Origin: Schistocephalus solidus
Taxonomy: Eukaryota; Platyhelminthes; Cestoda; Diphyllobothriidea; Diphyllobothriidae
DNA length: 64,000 nt
Direction: 5' to 3'
Assembly (NCBI GenBank): GCA_017591395.1
Contig: WEDG01004934.1
Span: forward strand, 1 to 64,000
Shown: positions 45,823-55,892 of the stretch, piece by piece
How the letters are laid out: each line of letters begins with the position of its first letter
How positions within the stretch are numbered: position 1 is the stretch's first letter
The notes under the pieces: model-generated
Told to the model about the DNA's origin: nothing
The model's input: only the letters and a program-made list of their open reading frames with translations
The model's database searches: none
Position numbers and translations under genes: made by a program

Positions 45823-45959
45823 CTGTCCCTAAATAGGGCTGCTCGGACATCCCAAACGGCTGCCGAACTCACAATGACTCACGATTTGTGTTAGTGGGAG
45901 AGCGATCCGAGTTAGCCTGGGCCGCCTACGTGATTGCATGTCGCTCTCGCCGTAGGACT

Positions 45960-46190
45960 TTTTCGACCGTGGAGGAGGAGGAAAGTGTGAGGGGAAAGGC
46001 AGAAGGGCAGGGGTATAATTAAAAGTAAAGGAGTGGAGGAGAGAGAGAGAGGAAAGGGCGACAGGAGGGGGAGAAGGAGAAGTAGGAAGGGAAAGCGGAG
46101 AGGGCTTGGAAGAGGAGAGGGCGGGGGCAGGGAGGATGGGAGAGGGGGAAGAGCAGGGGAAAGGGAGCAAAAGTACCGGGTGTGAAGGCA
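45960..46190. repeat. Polypurine-rich tract
   Basis: The + strand is mostly G and A for ~220 bp (GGAGGAGGAAAG, GAGAGAGAGAGGAAAGGG, GGGAGAAGGAGAAG). Complementary Ser/Pro/Leu-rich frames on - are compositional artefacts. Confidence 0.7.
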
Positions 46191-46426
46191 CACACAACCT
46201 CGGGGACCCTTACCTCGTTTAGCTCACCGGTCGTGGCGGTTGCCCGGTGTGTGGCCGCTGTGAAGAAGCAGCTTCCAGGAGCCACAGGTGGGAGTTGCAT
46301 ACCAGCTAGAGGCGGCCACAGGAGCATTCACCTCCTATACGAGGTAAATGGTGTGACCAAATACTACCTGTGTGATGCTACCCATAACTAGTACCCCTTA
46401 CACCCCTCCTCCCACCCACGACACGA

Positions 46427-47209
46427 CAGTTCGACCGTCGTAGTCTGACGATGTCCACTGTATGCTCCATGGGAAAATGGAGCAGGGACGGTGATTAGCA
46501 CGTGATTTAGTTTAAAATGATAGTAGATTTGCGCTGCATCTACCGCACTCTCTCCTCTTCCCCCACCTGAGCCCGGTGTCGAGAGAGAGTCAAGAAGACA
46601 GAGTCAAGACAGAGTCAAGACAGAGTCAAGAAGACCGGAGGCAGGAGAGGACGCAGGTGGCTGGCGCGGCCGGATCCCCTAAGTCCTAGCCGCCCCTAGG
46701 CGTGACACCACACCTCTCATGTTCGGCATTTTTTATGGGAGCGCAACCCGAATAACGCATGCCGTGCCCTAATGTGGCCCCCGTGTTGGTCCAACGCATC
46801 TACCACGTAGCCCGTTTAGGGGCACACGACAGTTCGACCGTCGTAGTCCGACGATGTCCACCATATGCTCCATGGGAGAAGTGGAGCAGGGACGGTGACT
46901 TGCGCGTGATTTAGTTTAACGTGATAGTAGACTTGCACTGCATCTACCGCACTCTCTCCTCCTCCCCCACCTGAGCCCGGTGTCAAGACAGAGTCAAGAA
47001 GACCGGAGGCGGGAGAGAACGCAGGTGGCTGGCGCGGCTGGGTCACCTAAGTCTTAGCCGCCCCGAGGCGTGCCACCACACCTCCATGTTCGGCATTTGT
47101 CATGGGAGCGCAACCCGAATAACGCTTGCCGTGCTCTAATGCCCTAATGTGGCCCCCGTGTTGGTCCAACGCATCTACCACGTTGTCCGTTTAGGGGCAC
47201 ACACACACA
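46427..47209 (-). repeat. Two U units in direct tandem, ~390 bp each
   Basis: Both units start with CACGACAGTTCGACCGTCGT and AGT(C)CGACGATGTCCAC and run to GTGTTGGTCCAACGCATCTA, CCACG then CCGTTTAGGGGCACAC. The first has an extra AGTCAAGACAG micro-expansion near 46600. The unit ends, CATGTTCGGCATT and CGCAACCCGAATAACGC, define a subtype also seen at 30720-31030 and, inverted, at 54130-54230. Confidence 0.7.
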
Positions 47210-48659
47210 CACGACAGTTCGACCGTCGATTTCGAAGAGGTCCACCGTATGCTCCACACCAGGTGGTGCAGGGACGGTGACTTGCGCGTGAATCAGTTTT
47301 AAGTGATAGTAGCCTTGCGCTGCAGCTACCGCACTATCTCCTCCTTCCCCACCTGAGCCCGGTGTCAAGACAGAGTCAAGAAGACCGGAGATGGGAGAGG
47401 GCGCAGGTGGCTGGCGCGGCCGGAGCCGCCCCTTGGCGTGCCAACACACCTGGCTCGGATCCCACGGAGTGGGAGTGCCATAAAGGCCACATTAAGAAGG
47501 AGCCATTGCAACCTGACTCTCAGCCCGCCAGTCAGCCACTCCACACAAAACACACATTGGGCTGACCACGCGGTCCGAGTTATCCCGTCAGTTGGCAAAC
47601 TTCCAAGCCACGGCTTTTAGCGCACCGTGATAGTTTCAAACGCGTCAGATTGTTTATAGTGAGGAAAATACGGTGAGCTCTCGACCTCACTCTCTCCCCC
47701 ACCCCCAAAATCAGACCACTGTCCAAGCCGGTCAGTTGTCTGATGCGGAAGCGGGCGCAGCTGCTGGTGACCTCGTCTACGTGTACTACGTACACGACCT
47801 GGCCCCCCAAACACAAGCACCAGGATTTCACACAAAAAGGGGTTGAACGGCTTACATCTCACATGTGTGAGATAGCCAGAGGTCACATTAAGAAGGAGCC
47901 ATCTCAGCCTGACTCTCAGACCGCCAGTCAGGCACTCCACACAACACACATTGGACTAACTGCGAGGTCTAAGTGTAATTGTCAGTTGGCAACCTCCCAA
48001 CCGCGGTGGTTAACGTTACCGCACTCTTCTCCTCCCCCACCTGAGCCCGGTCTCACGACACAGGCAAGAAGACCGGAGCTACGAGAGGTTGCAGGTGACT
48101 GGCGCGGTCGGAGCCGCCCCTGGGCGTACCACCACACCTGCCATTAAGACCACATGAAGAAGGAGCCATTGCAGCCTGACTCTCAGTCCGCCAGTCAACC
48201 ATTCCATACAAAACACACATTGGGCTGACCACGCGGTCCGAGTTATCCCGTTAGTTGGCAACCTTCCAAGCCACGGCTTTTAGCGCACCGTGCTAGTTTT
48301 AAGCACGTCAGATTGTTTGTAATGAGGAACATGCGCTGAGCTGTCGACCTCACACTCTCCCCAACCCCCACCATCAGACACTGTCCGAGCCGGTCAGTTG
48401 CCTGATGTGGGAGTGGGCGCATTGGCTGACGGATCGGCGTACCCGTCTTCGCGCGCCACAGCACGACCTGGCCCCCATAACGCACACACCAGGATTCACA
48501 AACTCAGGGGATATGGAGCAGCCAACGCCGTCTGACTCCCAGTCTACTGGTCAGCCACTCGACACACACAGCACATACACTGAGCCGACGGCGTGGTGTG
48601 GTGGAAGCGTCAGATTGGCAGACTTCCGAGCCACGGTTTCTAGGAAACCGTGATATACT
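47210..48659 (-). repeat. Further U units, including the long subtype
   Basis: Units begin at about 47210, 47640, 47880, 48003 and 48300. They carry AGTCAAGAAGACCGGAG, CACGGAGTGGGAGTGCC, AAGGAGCCATTGCA, GGGCTGACCACGCGGTCCGA, TCAGTTGGCAACCTTCCAAG, and a second half with GTCAGATTGTTTATAGTGAG and CGTACCCGTCTTCGCGCGCC. The last one runs into the LINE tail at 48660. Confidence 0.7.
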
Positions 48660-49190
48660 CTGGTAAATGGTGATTGTGAGGGTGTTGTCGATGTATTGGT
48701 GTAGGTTGTGTGCGCTGATGTAGCTTAGCCTCCGGTGGTTTACCGGAGGTTGTCGTGGAGGCGCATGTGTCCTAATAGGCCCATGCGGTGTGTAAATAAG
48801 CAGGAGCAGTGAGGACAGTGAAGGCGCGCACGTCGACTGTATGTCGGAGCCCCAGGCACTGGTTCATCAGCCTCCGTGCGATGGAATCTAAGGTGACCGA
48901 CCAGGCCGATGCGTGAGTTGAAGTTGCGGGCGCAGTGTGGGCAGGAGAAAGCGGTAGAGGCTGGGGCGATTTCATTCATGGTACTGGGGTTGGCAGGGGC
49001 GCTAAGAATGGCAGGAGCGGAGGGTGTGCATTGTGTATCGGTGTTGTCGGCATTGTGGTGAATTCCACTGTCATGGATGCGCATGTGACCGAATCGGCCC
49101 ATGCGATGAGTGAATGCGCGAGGACAGTGTGGGCAGTGGAGGCGACGATCTCCACACACAAACATACACACACACACACACACACACTGA
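48660..49190 (-). pseudogene. C2H2-LINE 3' end with four zinc-finger motifs
   Basis: The - strand from 49183 to 48740 encodes RLHCPHCPRAFTHRMGRFGH with MRIHDSG, SCPHCARNFNSRIGLVGHLR with FHRTEADEPVPGAP, and RLHCPHCSCLFTHRMGLLGH with MRLHDNLR before a stop. Three of the motifs form complete C2H2 fingers in tandem. The open frame begins inside a (CA)n tract at 49160-49190, so the initial residues are microsatellite-derived. The remaining RT is absent. It is the best-preserved finger tail in the window. Confidence 0.8.
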
Positions 49191-49529
49191 ATTTACAACC
49201 TCATCAACTGTCGGTAATCTAATTTTCTGTGCATTTTCAGGCAATTACGTCTCTGCCGTCGTAAGAGCGGCTGAATGCTTATGCCTGATTTGTCTCTCTC
49301 TCTTTTCATTTTGATTCTCCGTCTTTCGCTCTGCTGCCTACTCGTGTTTGTATTTTTGTGTGCGGACGTACGCGGATCGCCTGGTTTACCGCTCTTCGGC
49401 AGGATTATTAGGTTACGAATGCAGCAGTTCATTGCACCATTCTCATAATGGGGAAACTGGATTTTGCAATTTTTTTTCAAGAAGTCCGTGCCAACGTACA
49501 CCGCCCTCTCCTGTTGTCTAAATTAAAGC

Positions 49530-49800
49530 ACAGTCAGAGGTGGGGGAGCGGATTAGACTGGAGAAGACGGCGTCTCATCCACTGTGAGACGCTGTAGATA
49601 GCCTCTGTGTCATCAGCGCCTTCCAGTAGACGCTCATCGAGAGTACGTGCTTTGGCATCTCTTACTTTAGCGTTGCGAAAATCCCAATTGAAAAATTCAA
49701 AAGACGATTTGGCGAGCATACGTTACCTTTCGCCAGGCCTTTAAATTTATATCACTGTGTAATCAAGTCAAATATGCGGGTAAGTAGAACAAATCGTACG
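49530..49800 (-). repeat. Interspersed repeat, - copy (partner 27660-27790)
   Basis: The - strand carries TTACCCGCATATTTGACTTG, the ACACAGTGATATAAATTTAA block, AACGTATGCTCGCCAAATCG and TTTTGAATTTTTCAATTGGG. It then extends a further ~130 bp through a GATGAGCGTCTACTGGAAGG block not present in the partner. Confidence 0.6.
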
Positions 49801-49979
49801 CTTGTCAGGGTGGGTGAGGGGGAGGAGGAAACAAAGTTGTGGTCCGTCTTCTGATCATTGTTAAAGAGATAGCAGCTGCTTGGACAGATAAGTAGCTGCG
49901 GACGGTTGACTTAGTGGCTTTCGGCCATGGTAATTGTGGTACCTGGATGAAGTTATGAAAGAGTCAAATCAAGAACAGA

Positions 49980-50170
49980 AACAGCTCTGTTCTTGCGCAT
50001 ATGATGGATACGGATCATCGCGTAGATGCCAGAGAAGCCTTCCGGGTGATTTACAAGATCCCTTCAAACTATTCAAAATTTTTTGGGCAGAAGCGGTTGC
50101 AGTCAGGTTACGGAAACCAATCTTCTGCACCCAAAAGAATTTTATACTGGCGCTTCAATTGCCATAGCCG
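49980..50170 (+). pseudogene. Penelope-like element endonuclease, C-terminal remnant
   Basis: In one + frame DTDHRVDAREAFRVIYKIPS with NYSKFFGQKRLQ matches the middle of a GIY-YIG endonuclease. After a frameshift, AEAVAVRLRKPIFCTQKNFI with LALQLP matches the C-terminal AEA.AI..LKP.LC.QK..V..L.LP box. It is frameshifted and lacks its N-terminal half. Confidence 0.65.
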
Positions 50171-50329
50171 AAAGCCACCAATTTAGCCGCCAACAACTCA
50201 TTACCTACCCGGCGGCCACCATCTCTCCGAAGATAATCAGTAGACGAACCTTAATTTTATTTCCTCCCCCTCTCCACCCTGACACCCGTAAGATTTGTTT
50301 AAATTATCCGCCATTCGACTAGTTTCCAC

Positions 50330-51014
50330 GTGCATTACTTTCTACTAATAACTATTTAATTCTTGCGGTTGGGCTGGCAAAAGAATGTACCTGCTATTCA
50401 CAATTTTTAATCCAAACTGTTCATTAGCTGAAGGAGTCTGTCATCGCAACAACCAGCCTGAACATACTAGGGCTTCACGCAAACACCCTTCTGTCGCACA
50501 CTCATGCACCTTGTTGGATGGTAGCTCCCATGTCGTCGTTTGGTGTTAGTGGAACCGACGTGTACGTCATTTGAACGAGAAGGGTGATTACTTTAAAATA
50601 CCTTATTCCATATTATGGAATAGCAGTGTTACCAGATGAAGACCAATAAAATTGCCCAAATGCCTTGTGCGAAATTACGCCTTAGATTTATACTTGTGAA
50701 AAAATCCTTTGCTAGTTAGCATTTGCAACTCTCATATTGTATAATGTAGATGTTGTTCTGCCAATACCCAGAACCGACCTTCGCAGGCATGAATAATTGA
50801 ATTAGCACTAACTGAGTCGGTTGCCCTCCATCTGATTTCCCCAGCTGGTTTATTCATCCAGTCAGTATGATTACTGCGTTGTGACGACTGCGCATGTTGT
50901 GGTTTTGGGAGCCAGCAATTTAGGATTGAATACTCTTGAGACAAATAGAACATGCGCGCACGGGTGCGGGTCACCGTTTGAGACCGGAATCACAGTAACT
51001 TGGAAACCATTAAT
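50330..51014. other. Intronic stretch, nothing recognised
   Basis: There is no coding signal or repeat match. Confidence 0.45.
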
Positions 51015-51450
51015 TAGGCATGACAAGTCGACCATCGTTGTCCGACGTTGGCCACCGTGTGCTCCACATCAGGGTGGTGCAGAGACGGTGGATTTCACAG
51101 GATTATAGCGAGAGTAAATTCGCACTGCATCTACCGCACCCTGTTCCACTCCCTCATCTGTGCCCGTTGTCAAGACAGAGTCAAGAAGACCGGCCAAGGG
51201 TGAGGGTGCAGGCCCACGCACTGTGGTGCAACGCCAAACGAGAACACAACATAGAGGAGGGGAGGCTCGGATCGCAACTGGGTGGGAGTGCCATAAAGGC
51301 CACATTAAGAACGAGCCATTGCAGTCTGACTCTCAGTCCGCCAGTCAGCTACTACACCAAATGCACACTGGGCTGGCCGCGCAGTCCTAGTTATCCCGTC
51401 AGTTGGCAACCTTGCAAGCCACGGCTTTCAGCGCACCGTGAATTAGACAT
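51015..51450 (-). repeat. U-family LINE-tail copy
   Basis: It carries CCGTGTGCTCCACATC, GCATCTACCGCACCCTG, GTCAAGACAGAGTCAAGAAG, TGGGAGTGCCATAAAGGCCA, GACTCTCAGTCCGCCAGTCA, and GTTGGCAACCTTGCAAGCCA before ending at GCGCACCGTGAAT. Confidence 0.65.
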
Positions 51451-53385
51451 AAAATGCATTCTAAGCACACATTACATCGTCCGCCCGGTACACTACTCAC
51501 GAGGAATGATCCTTTGACAGCGATGGTGATGCGGCTCGTGTTTTCTGCCCGCACAGCCTGGCATTCATGCGCATACATAAAAACCGACTGGATGCTTTAC
51601 CGCTGCGATTGAAAAATCGCGATGGGTAAGTTTAAATCTTTCATCGACTGTTAAAAATAATGGTATCGATTCTAGCGACTGTGTCGCCTTTTCCCTGTTG
51701 ATTTGACAGCGATCTCGCCTCGAAGTGTTTCAAATCGTTCACGTTCTCAAGGTGGCAGCCACTGTTTTCGAGAAAACCCTGTCCTTGGTTAGGAATGTAT
51801 TTAAAAAAGTACTACGGACCTCGCAGTGCTAGTGGATAAAACGATTATAGTCCCTATCTGCCGCTAACACTGTATTCTTTTCGTCGGGATATGTCGATAT
51901 AGATGGGGCGATATCATTAGCAAAGCGACGTCAGCCAGTCGACATGCACCTGCTAACCCAGTTCTGTCAAAACCGCCTCAAGCCCCTCTGAGAAGGAAGT
52001 CACTGGTGTAGATAAACAGCACAGAATATAGATCAAAAAAGTTAGGAGGGAGCTTATTATGGATCGGGAGTGACACGGTGTTGGAGCGATGATAGGCCTT
52101 GATTAGGGATCTCTACTCATGGTCGATATGACGTCTAGACGCTTCATTCGCCTTATGGTGAACGGACTCGCACAAATCGACCAACCGCCGGTTGTTTGTA
52201 CCCATACCGGAGCTGAAAAACACGCCTGCATGTGAATAGTTAATCGATGTAATTGCGTCCAGTTACGAATCCGGCTTGATTTGATCTCGTCGCTGCAAGC
52301 CTACCCTGAAACTTTTCGAGAATAACTGAATCAGAGGTGTCCACGCAACAATACTGACAATATTTATGCCACAGCAGTCGTTATGCCTTGGCTTATTTCC
52401 CTCTTTGAAGACAAAAAGGACGGTCGGTGCCTATGTCTTCGTTTGACAACCTCGTGGAGCCTTGGCGCCAGTGTTGACGCAGGGCCTGAAGCCTGCAACA
52501 GTTAGATCGCTGTTCAGTGTGGGTAACCTAGTACCAAGTTGATGCAGAAGATGGCAGAATTTTCGAATGACGCCGTTGTTTTGGGACTTCTCAGTAGAGG
52601 TGGCCACATCAGCTGACCAGTTTTAGCGGCCATCTGTTGTCGATCTTGTCGTAATTATTTGTGGTTTGCAAGAGAAACCGTCAAATGAGCCCTAGGGTCA
52701 GGAAATCTTAGGGTTTTTTAGTTGATCCCGTAGTGAGAACGCCGTCGTTCTGTTTAGGTGTCTCGTTAGTGTACGTTTTCAGCTAAGCTTTAGGAGACAT
52801 AGTGTATTCCGGTCCAACCTTCAATCCTATTGACTACCTTACATTTCCTACGACAGCTTCCGAGCCGCGACTTTTCACAAGTTAAATAGGCGTGGAGCTA
52901 GGCATGTGAGAGTTACTGTATTCAGCAAAAGGATCCATTAATGATCTTCACATTTCGTTGCTCATTCTATATGGTGATGATGCGGCCTGATTGACATGGC
53001 AAAAGAACCGGCTGCCATTTTGCTTTCTTTCATGCGAAACTCGCCCTTTTTCGACCGAGCCTCTGCCCTGAATAGGAGAGACGACTTTTTGCGTGAGCTG
53101 CGCCATTTAGTCGTCGTGCTGATTACCGATTGGCGGCCTCTTTTGCTTGCCCCGTTGATCTCCTTCAGAGTTTTGTCGTCCACGAAATACGCGCTCGGTC
53201 TCGGATTTCAAATTTACTCACGCTTTGGCCGAATTCAACATAAAACTGATGACTTAGTGAGGGATAAAAGGGTGCGGAATGTGTCTTTGTCCTAATTTTA
53301 TTGATCTTGTTTTTATCTACCTACCGGCTTGGAAAATCTCCCTGTAAGTTTTCTTTCTACCCGTTTTTATTTTCTTTCTCTACAG
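51451..53385. other. Intronic stretch before exon 6, no gene recognised
   Basis: The overlapping frames at 52962-53295 have no recognised motif. The region just upstream of exon 6 (53330-53385) is T/C-rich and ends TTTCTCTACAG, a strong acceptor. Confidence 0.5.
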
Positions 53386-53909
53386 GGTGCTCATCCGATT
53401 GGTCAGTTGGTCCTCGACGGCCTTACTTCTGTGACCAACCAAGTATCCCAGCTGACGGGACCCCCAGCTCGCCTAATTGGCGACCTCATAACAGACAGCG
53501 TTGCGCCACCCTATTGGCAACCTAACTCTCAAATTAAGTATTGTGCATGCTGCAACTACGAATTCCCATCGTCATCGTCCACGGAACCGGTCCTCTCCTC
53601 CTCCGCCTCCGTTGTTACTCCACATACAACCACGCCCATTTCACTGCGGCATGCCGCTGAGCCTGTCCCTAAAAGCACGTCATCAAGGCCTACTGATTCA
53701 TCTCCCCCAGAGAGCGTCGCTGAAGTTGAACCAACAACCGAGTCGCTACCATCGCAACAGGAGCAGCAACTATTGTTAGCAGCTTCAGATGACGCTGCGA
53801 AACACCACTGTCGAGCCTGTGGCCGTGGCGTGTGCGAAAGCTGCTCCAAGCGACGGCTCCCGGTACCTGAGAGGGGATTCACAACAGAAGCCGTGCGCAT
53901 CTGTGATAG
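53386..53909 (+). CDS. ZFYVE1: ZFYVE1 homologue, exon 6, membrane segment and first FYVE finger
   Basis: The exon encodes GAHPIGQLVLDGLTSVTNQV, TGPPARLIGDLITDSVAPPY and WQPNSQIKYCACC, then a long Ser/Pro/Thr/Glu-rich run, then KHHCRACGRGVCESCSKRRL, PVPERG and VRICD. The first part matches the amphipathic ER/lipid-droplet-associating region ahead of the FYVE domains; (I/V)AP.YW.PNSQI is a family signature. CACC (53542-53553) and KHHCRACG..(V/F)C.SCS are the zinc ligands of FYVE 1, with the PI3P-contacting KHHCR basic motif. They are separated by 82 residues where about a dozen are usual. The frame is continuous through the insert. The exon ends GATAG|GTACTT at 53910 in phase 2. The second FYVE finger must follow but I could not find it in the window. 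Confidence 0.9.
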
Positions 53910-54001
53910 GTACTTAAATTGAATCAGGTTCATGTTTTCAAGTGTACTTTTGACGGCTTCTGCTACGAGGTATTTTGCCAGGATTAGGATGTGCACCAGC
54001 A

Positions 54002-54002
<1 letters not shown>

Positions 54003-54041
<39 letters not shown>
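54003..54041. repeat. (TAA)n microsatellite
   Basis: About 13 copies of a TAA/AAT triplet shortly after exon 6. Confidence 0.95.
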
Positions 54042-54043
<2 letters not shown>

Positions 54044-54059
54044 TCACACCTATTGGGTT

Positions 54060-54540
54060 GGCCTGCTTTATTCGACGTGGGCTACTCTACCTCTAGTCAT
54101 CTTGACGTGGATCTGCTACCAGTACGTGTAAGATGCACTGGACCAACCCGGAGACCAAATCAGGGTGTGGCAAGCGTTATCTGGGTTGAGCTCCCATAGG
54201 AAATGCCGAATATGACGGGGAGGAGGGGCGTGGCGTGGCGTGGTGCTACGCTGCATCAGCCATTCTTACCATTTATGGCACTCCCACTCCGTGGGATCTT
54301 ATTCAGGTGTGGCGGCCCAGTCAAGAGCGTCTCCAGCCGCGTCAGCCACCTGCGCCCGACCCCGCCTCCGGCCTTCTTGGCTCCATCTTGACACGGGTAA
54401 GGGGAAAGAGGGTGCGTTAGCTGCGACGAAAGTTACCTATCACTTAAAACTAATCCATGCGCAAATCACCGTCCCTGCACTAGCATCCTGTGGAGCACAC
54501 GGTGGACATCGTCGGAATTCGACGGTCGAACTGTTACGTG
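54060..54540 (+). repeat. U-family LINE-tail copy, opposite orientation
   Basis: This is the reverse complement of the usual unit: GGCACTCCCACTCCGTGGGA, CAGCCACCTGCGCCC, CTCCGGCCTTCTTGGCTC, TCACTTAAAACTAATCC, ACCGTCCCTGCA, GTGGAGCACACGGTGGACAT and a terminal GACGGTCGAACTGTT. It would represent a LINE insertion on the + strand. Confidence 0.7.
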
Positions 54541-54773
54541 GTCGAAGGTAGGGGGGCAGGACGGCCTTGTGCGGCCCTTTTTCACCGTTGTAACTGTGGA
54601 ATACTTTTATGCTCTTAGGAAAACTTAAAGATCGTGACCCCCTACATCCTACATCATACACCACGGGCAAGAAATTGCCACCTCTCGCTTAAGTGGGAAG
54701 TGCGTCTTTCGGCTCCTCCATGGGGCTGTCTGACCCGCTTTGTGTGAAGTTCTCATATATTATGCGGGGACCA

Positions 54774-55013
<240 letters not shown>

Positions 55014-55179
55014 ACAGAGTGGCAAACTGATGAACTCATTCAGGCAGTAATGGTCCCTTTTTTATGCCACATATGTCAGATCCCAGTTAACTACCCCCTT
55101 TCATCCGAAATCCGCATTGCGTAACAGAGAAAAATGAAGGCATGTTGCAAATTTTCGTACATATGCTTGTTTACAGTCC

Positions 55180-55669
55180 AAATTATCGGTGTGGTAAAAC
55201 AAAATACACTCACACAAAATTATTACGGAGTTTTTTGCGTAAGACGTCACAAATTTGAAAAACATGAATTTTTAAAACTAAATCCGTCCTTGTTTTCCCG
55301 AAATATGTGATTACTCGTATCTCCATTCACCTGATTTTCGTGGACGCAAGATCAAATTTTCCGTTCTCTGAAAAGATATTTTTACAAAATCTTCTATCTT
55401 ATATTAATATTCGTTTATTGTACAAAACACAAACAAGAAGGTTTAGTCCAGAAGGTATAGTGGCGCATGGAAGCAACTGGAAATAAATAAACGTCTGATT
55501 TTGCCCAATTTTGCCGTCACCAAACAGATCTGATTTGAACTCTTCCTTAGTAAACAGATTTTTGGGCCTCAAATCAGTACCAAGAACACAATTAGCAACT
55601 TCAAATGTGTGCCTTATTCTACCACCCTAAATTTCGAGGTTTACACTTTATGAGTTAGGCAATCTACTG
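55180..55669. mobile_element. TA-flanked element, 5'-truncated copy
   Basis: It matches the right quarter of 40936-42850: ATCGGTGTGGTAAAACAAA, the ATTCACCTGATTTTCGT block, and the CTTATATTAATATTCG block. It ends with the terminal repeat TATGAGTTAGGCAATCTACT, G at 55669, followed by TA at 55670-55671. The left end is missing. Confidence 0.7.
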
Positions 55670-55670
55670 T

Positions 55671-55891
55671 ATGAGGTACGTCCACATAGATGGGATTTGC
55701 GCCGACCCCTTTCTTGTTTGGATGAAATTGGATCCATCGTATGTGGACCAGGCGCGCGTGACACGCGTGGCCGGAATGTTTAGTTTGTTCAACACAAGTG
55801 CCCTGAATTACGCCCGGTCGTCCAGTCTCTGTTTTGCCACCGGGCCCAGGCCGGTGAGGGTGCGACAGCCTATCTGCTGCCTATCAATGTA
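55671..55891 (+). CDS. Unrecognised open frame next to a transposon end
   Basis: The frame runs 73 codons from an ATG that overlaps the TA flank of the element at 55180-55669. It includes RYVHIDGICADPFLVWMKLD, PSYVDQARVTRVAGMFSLFN and SLCFATGPRPVRVRQPIC. The segment is more GC-rich than its surroundings and ends AT|GTAAGTAAAT, a strong splice-donor consensus. It does not match the part of ZFYVE1 expected next. I do not recognise it. It could be an exon of this or another gene, or a repeat piece. The start codon is uncertain because the ATG may be fortuitous. Confidence 0.25.
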
Positions 55892-55892
55892 A

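Noticed and set aside
45829..46327. Pro/Ser/Leu-rich frames on the - strand
   Set aside because: They come from a polypurine tract and show no motif; composition explains the open frame.
47144..48653. Many 60-110-codon frames across the U repeats
   Set aside because: The same frames recur in each repeat unit on both strands with stops and shifts between copies; no protein family is visible.
53590..53780. Cryptic intron inside the FYVE insertion
   Set aside because: An acceptor-like TTGTTAG exists, but the only in-phase donor (CCG|GTCCTC) is weak, and the whole interval is open. I kept it as coding, with the doubt recorded.
53953..53975. GGCTTCTGCTACGAG as the next ZFYVE1 exon (CxxCYE-like)
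   Set aside because: It has CYE residues but no acceptor gives the needed phase after GATAG, and the frame closes within a few codons. Probably a chance match.
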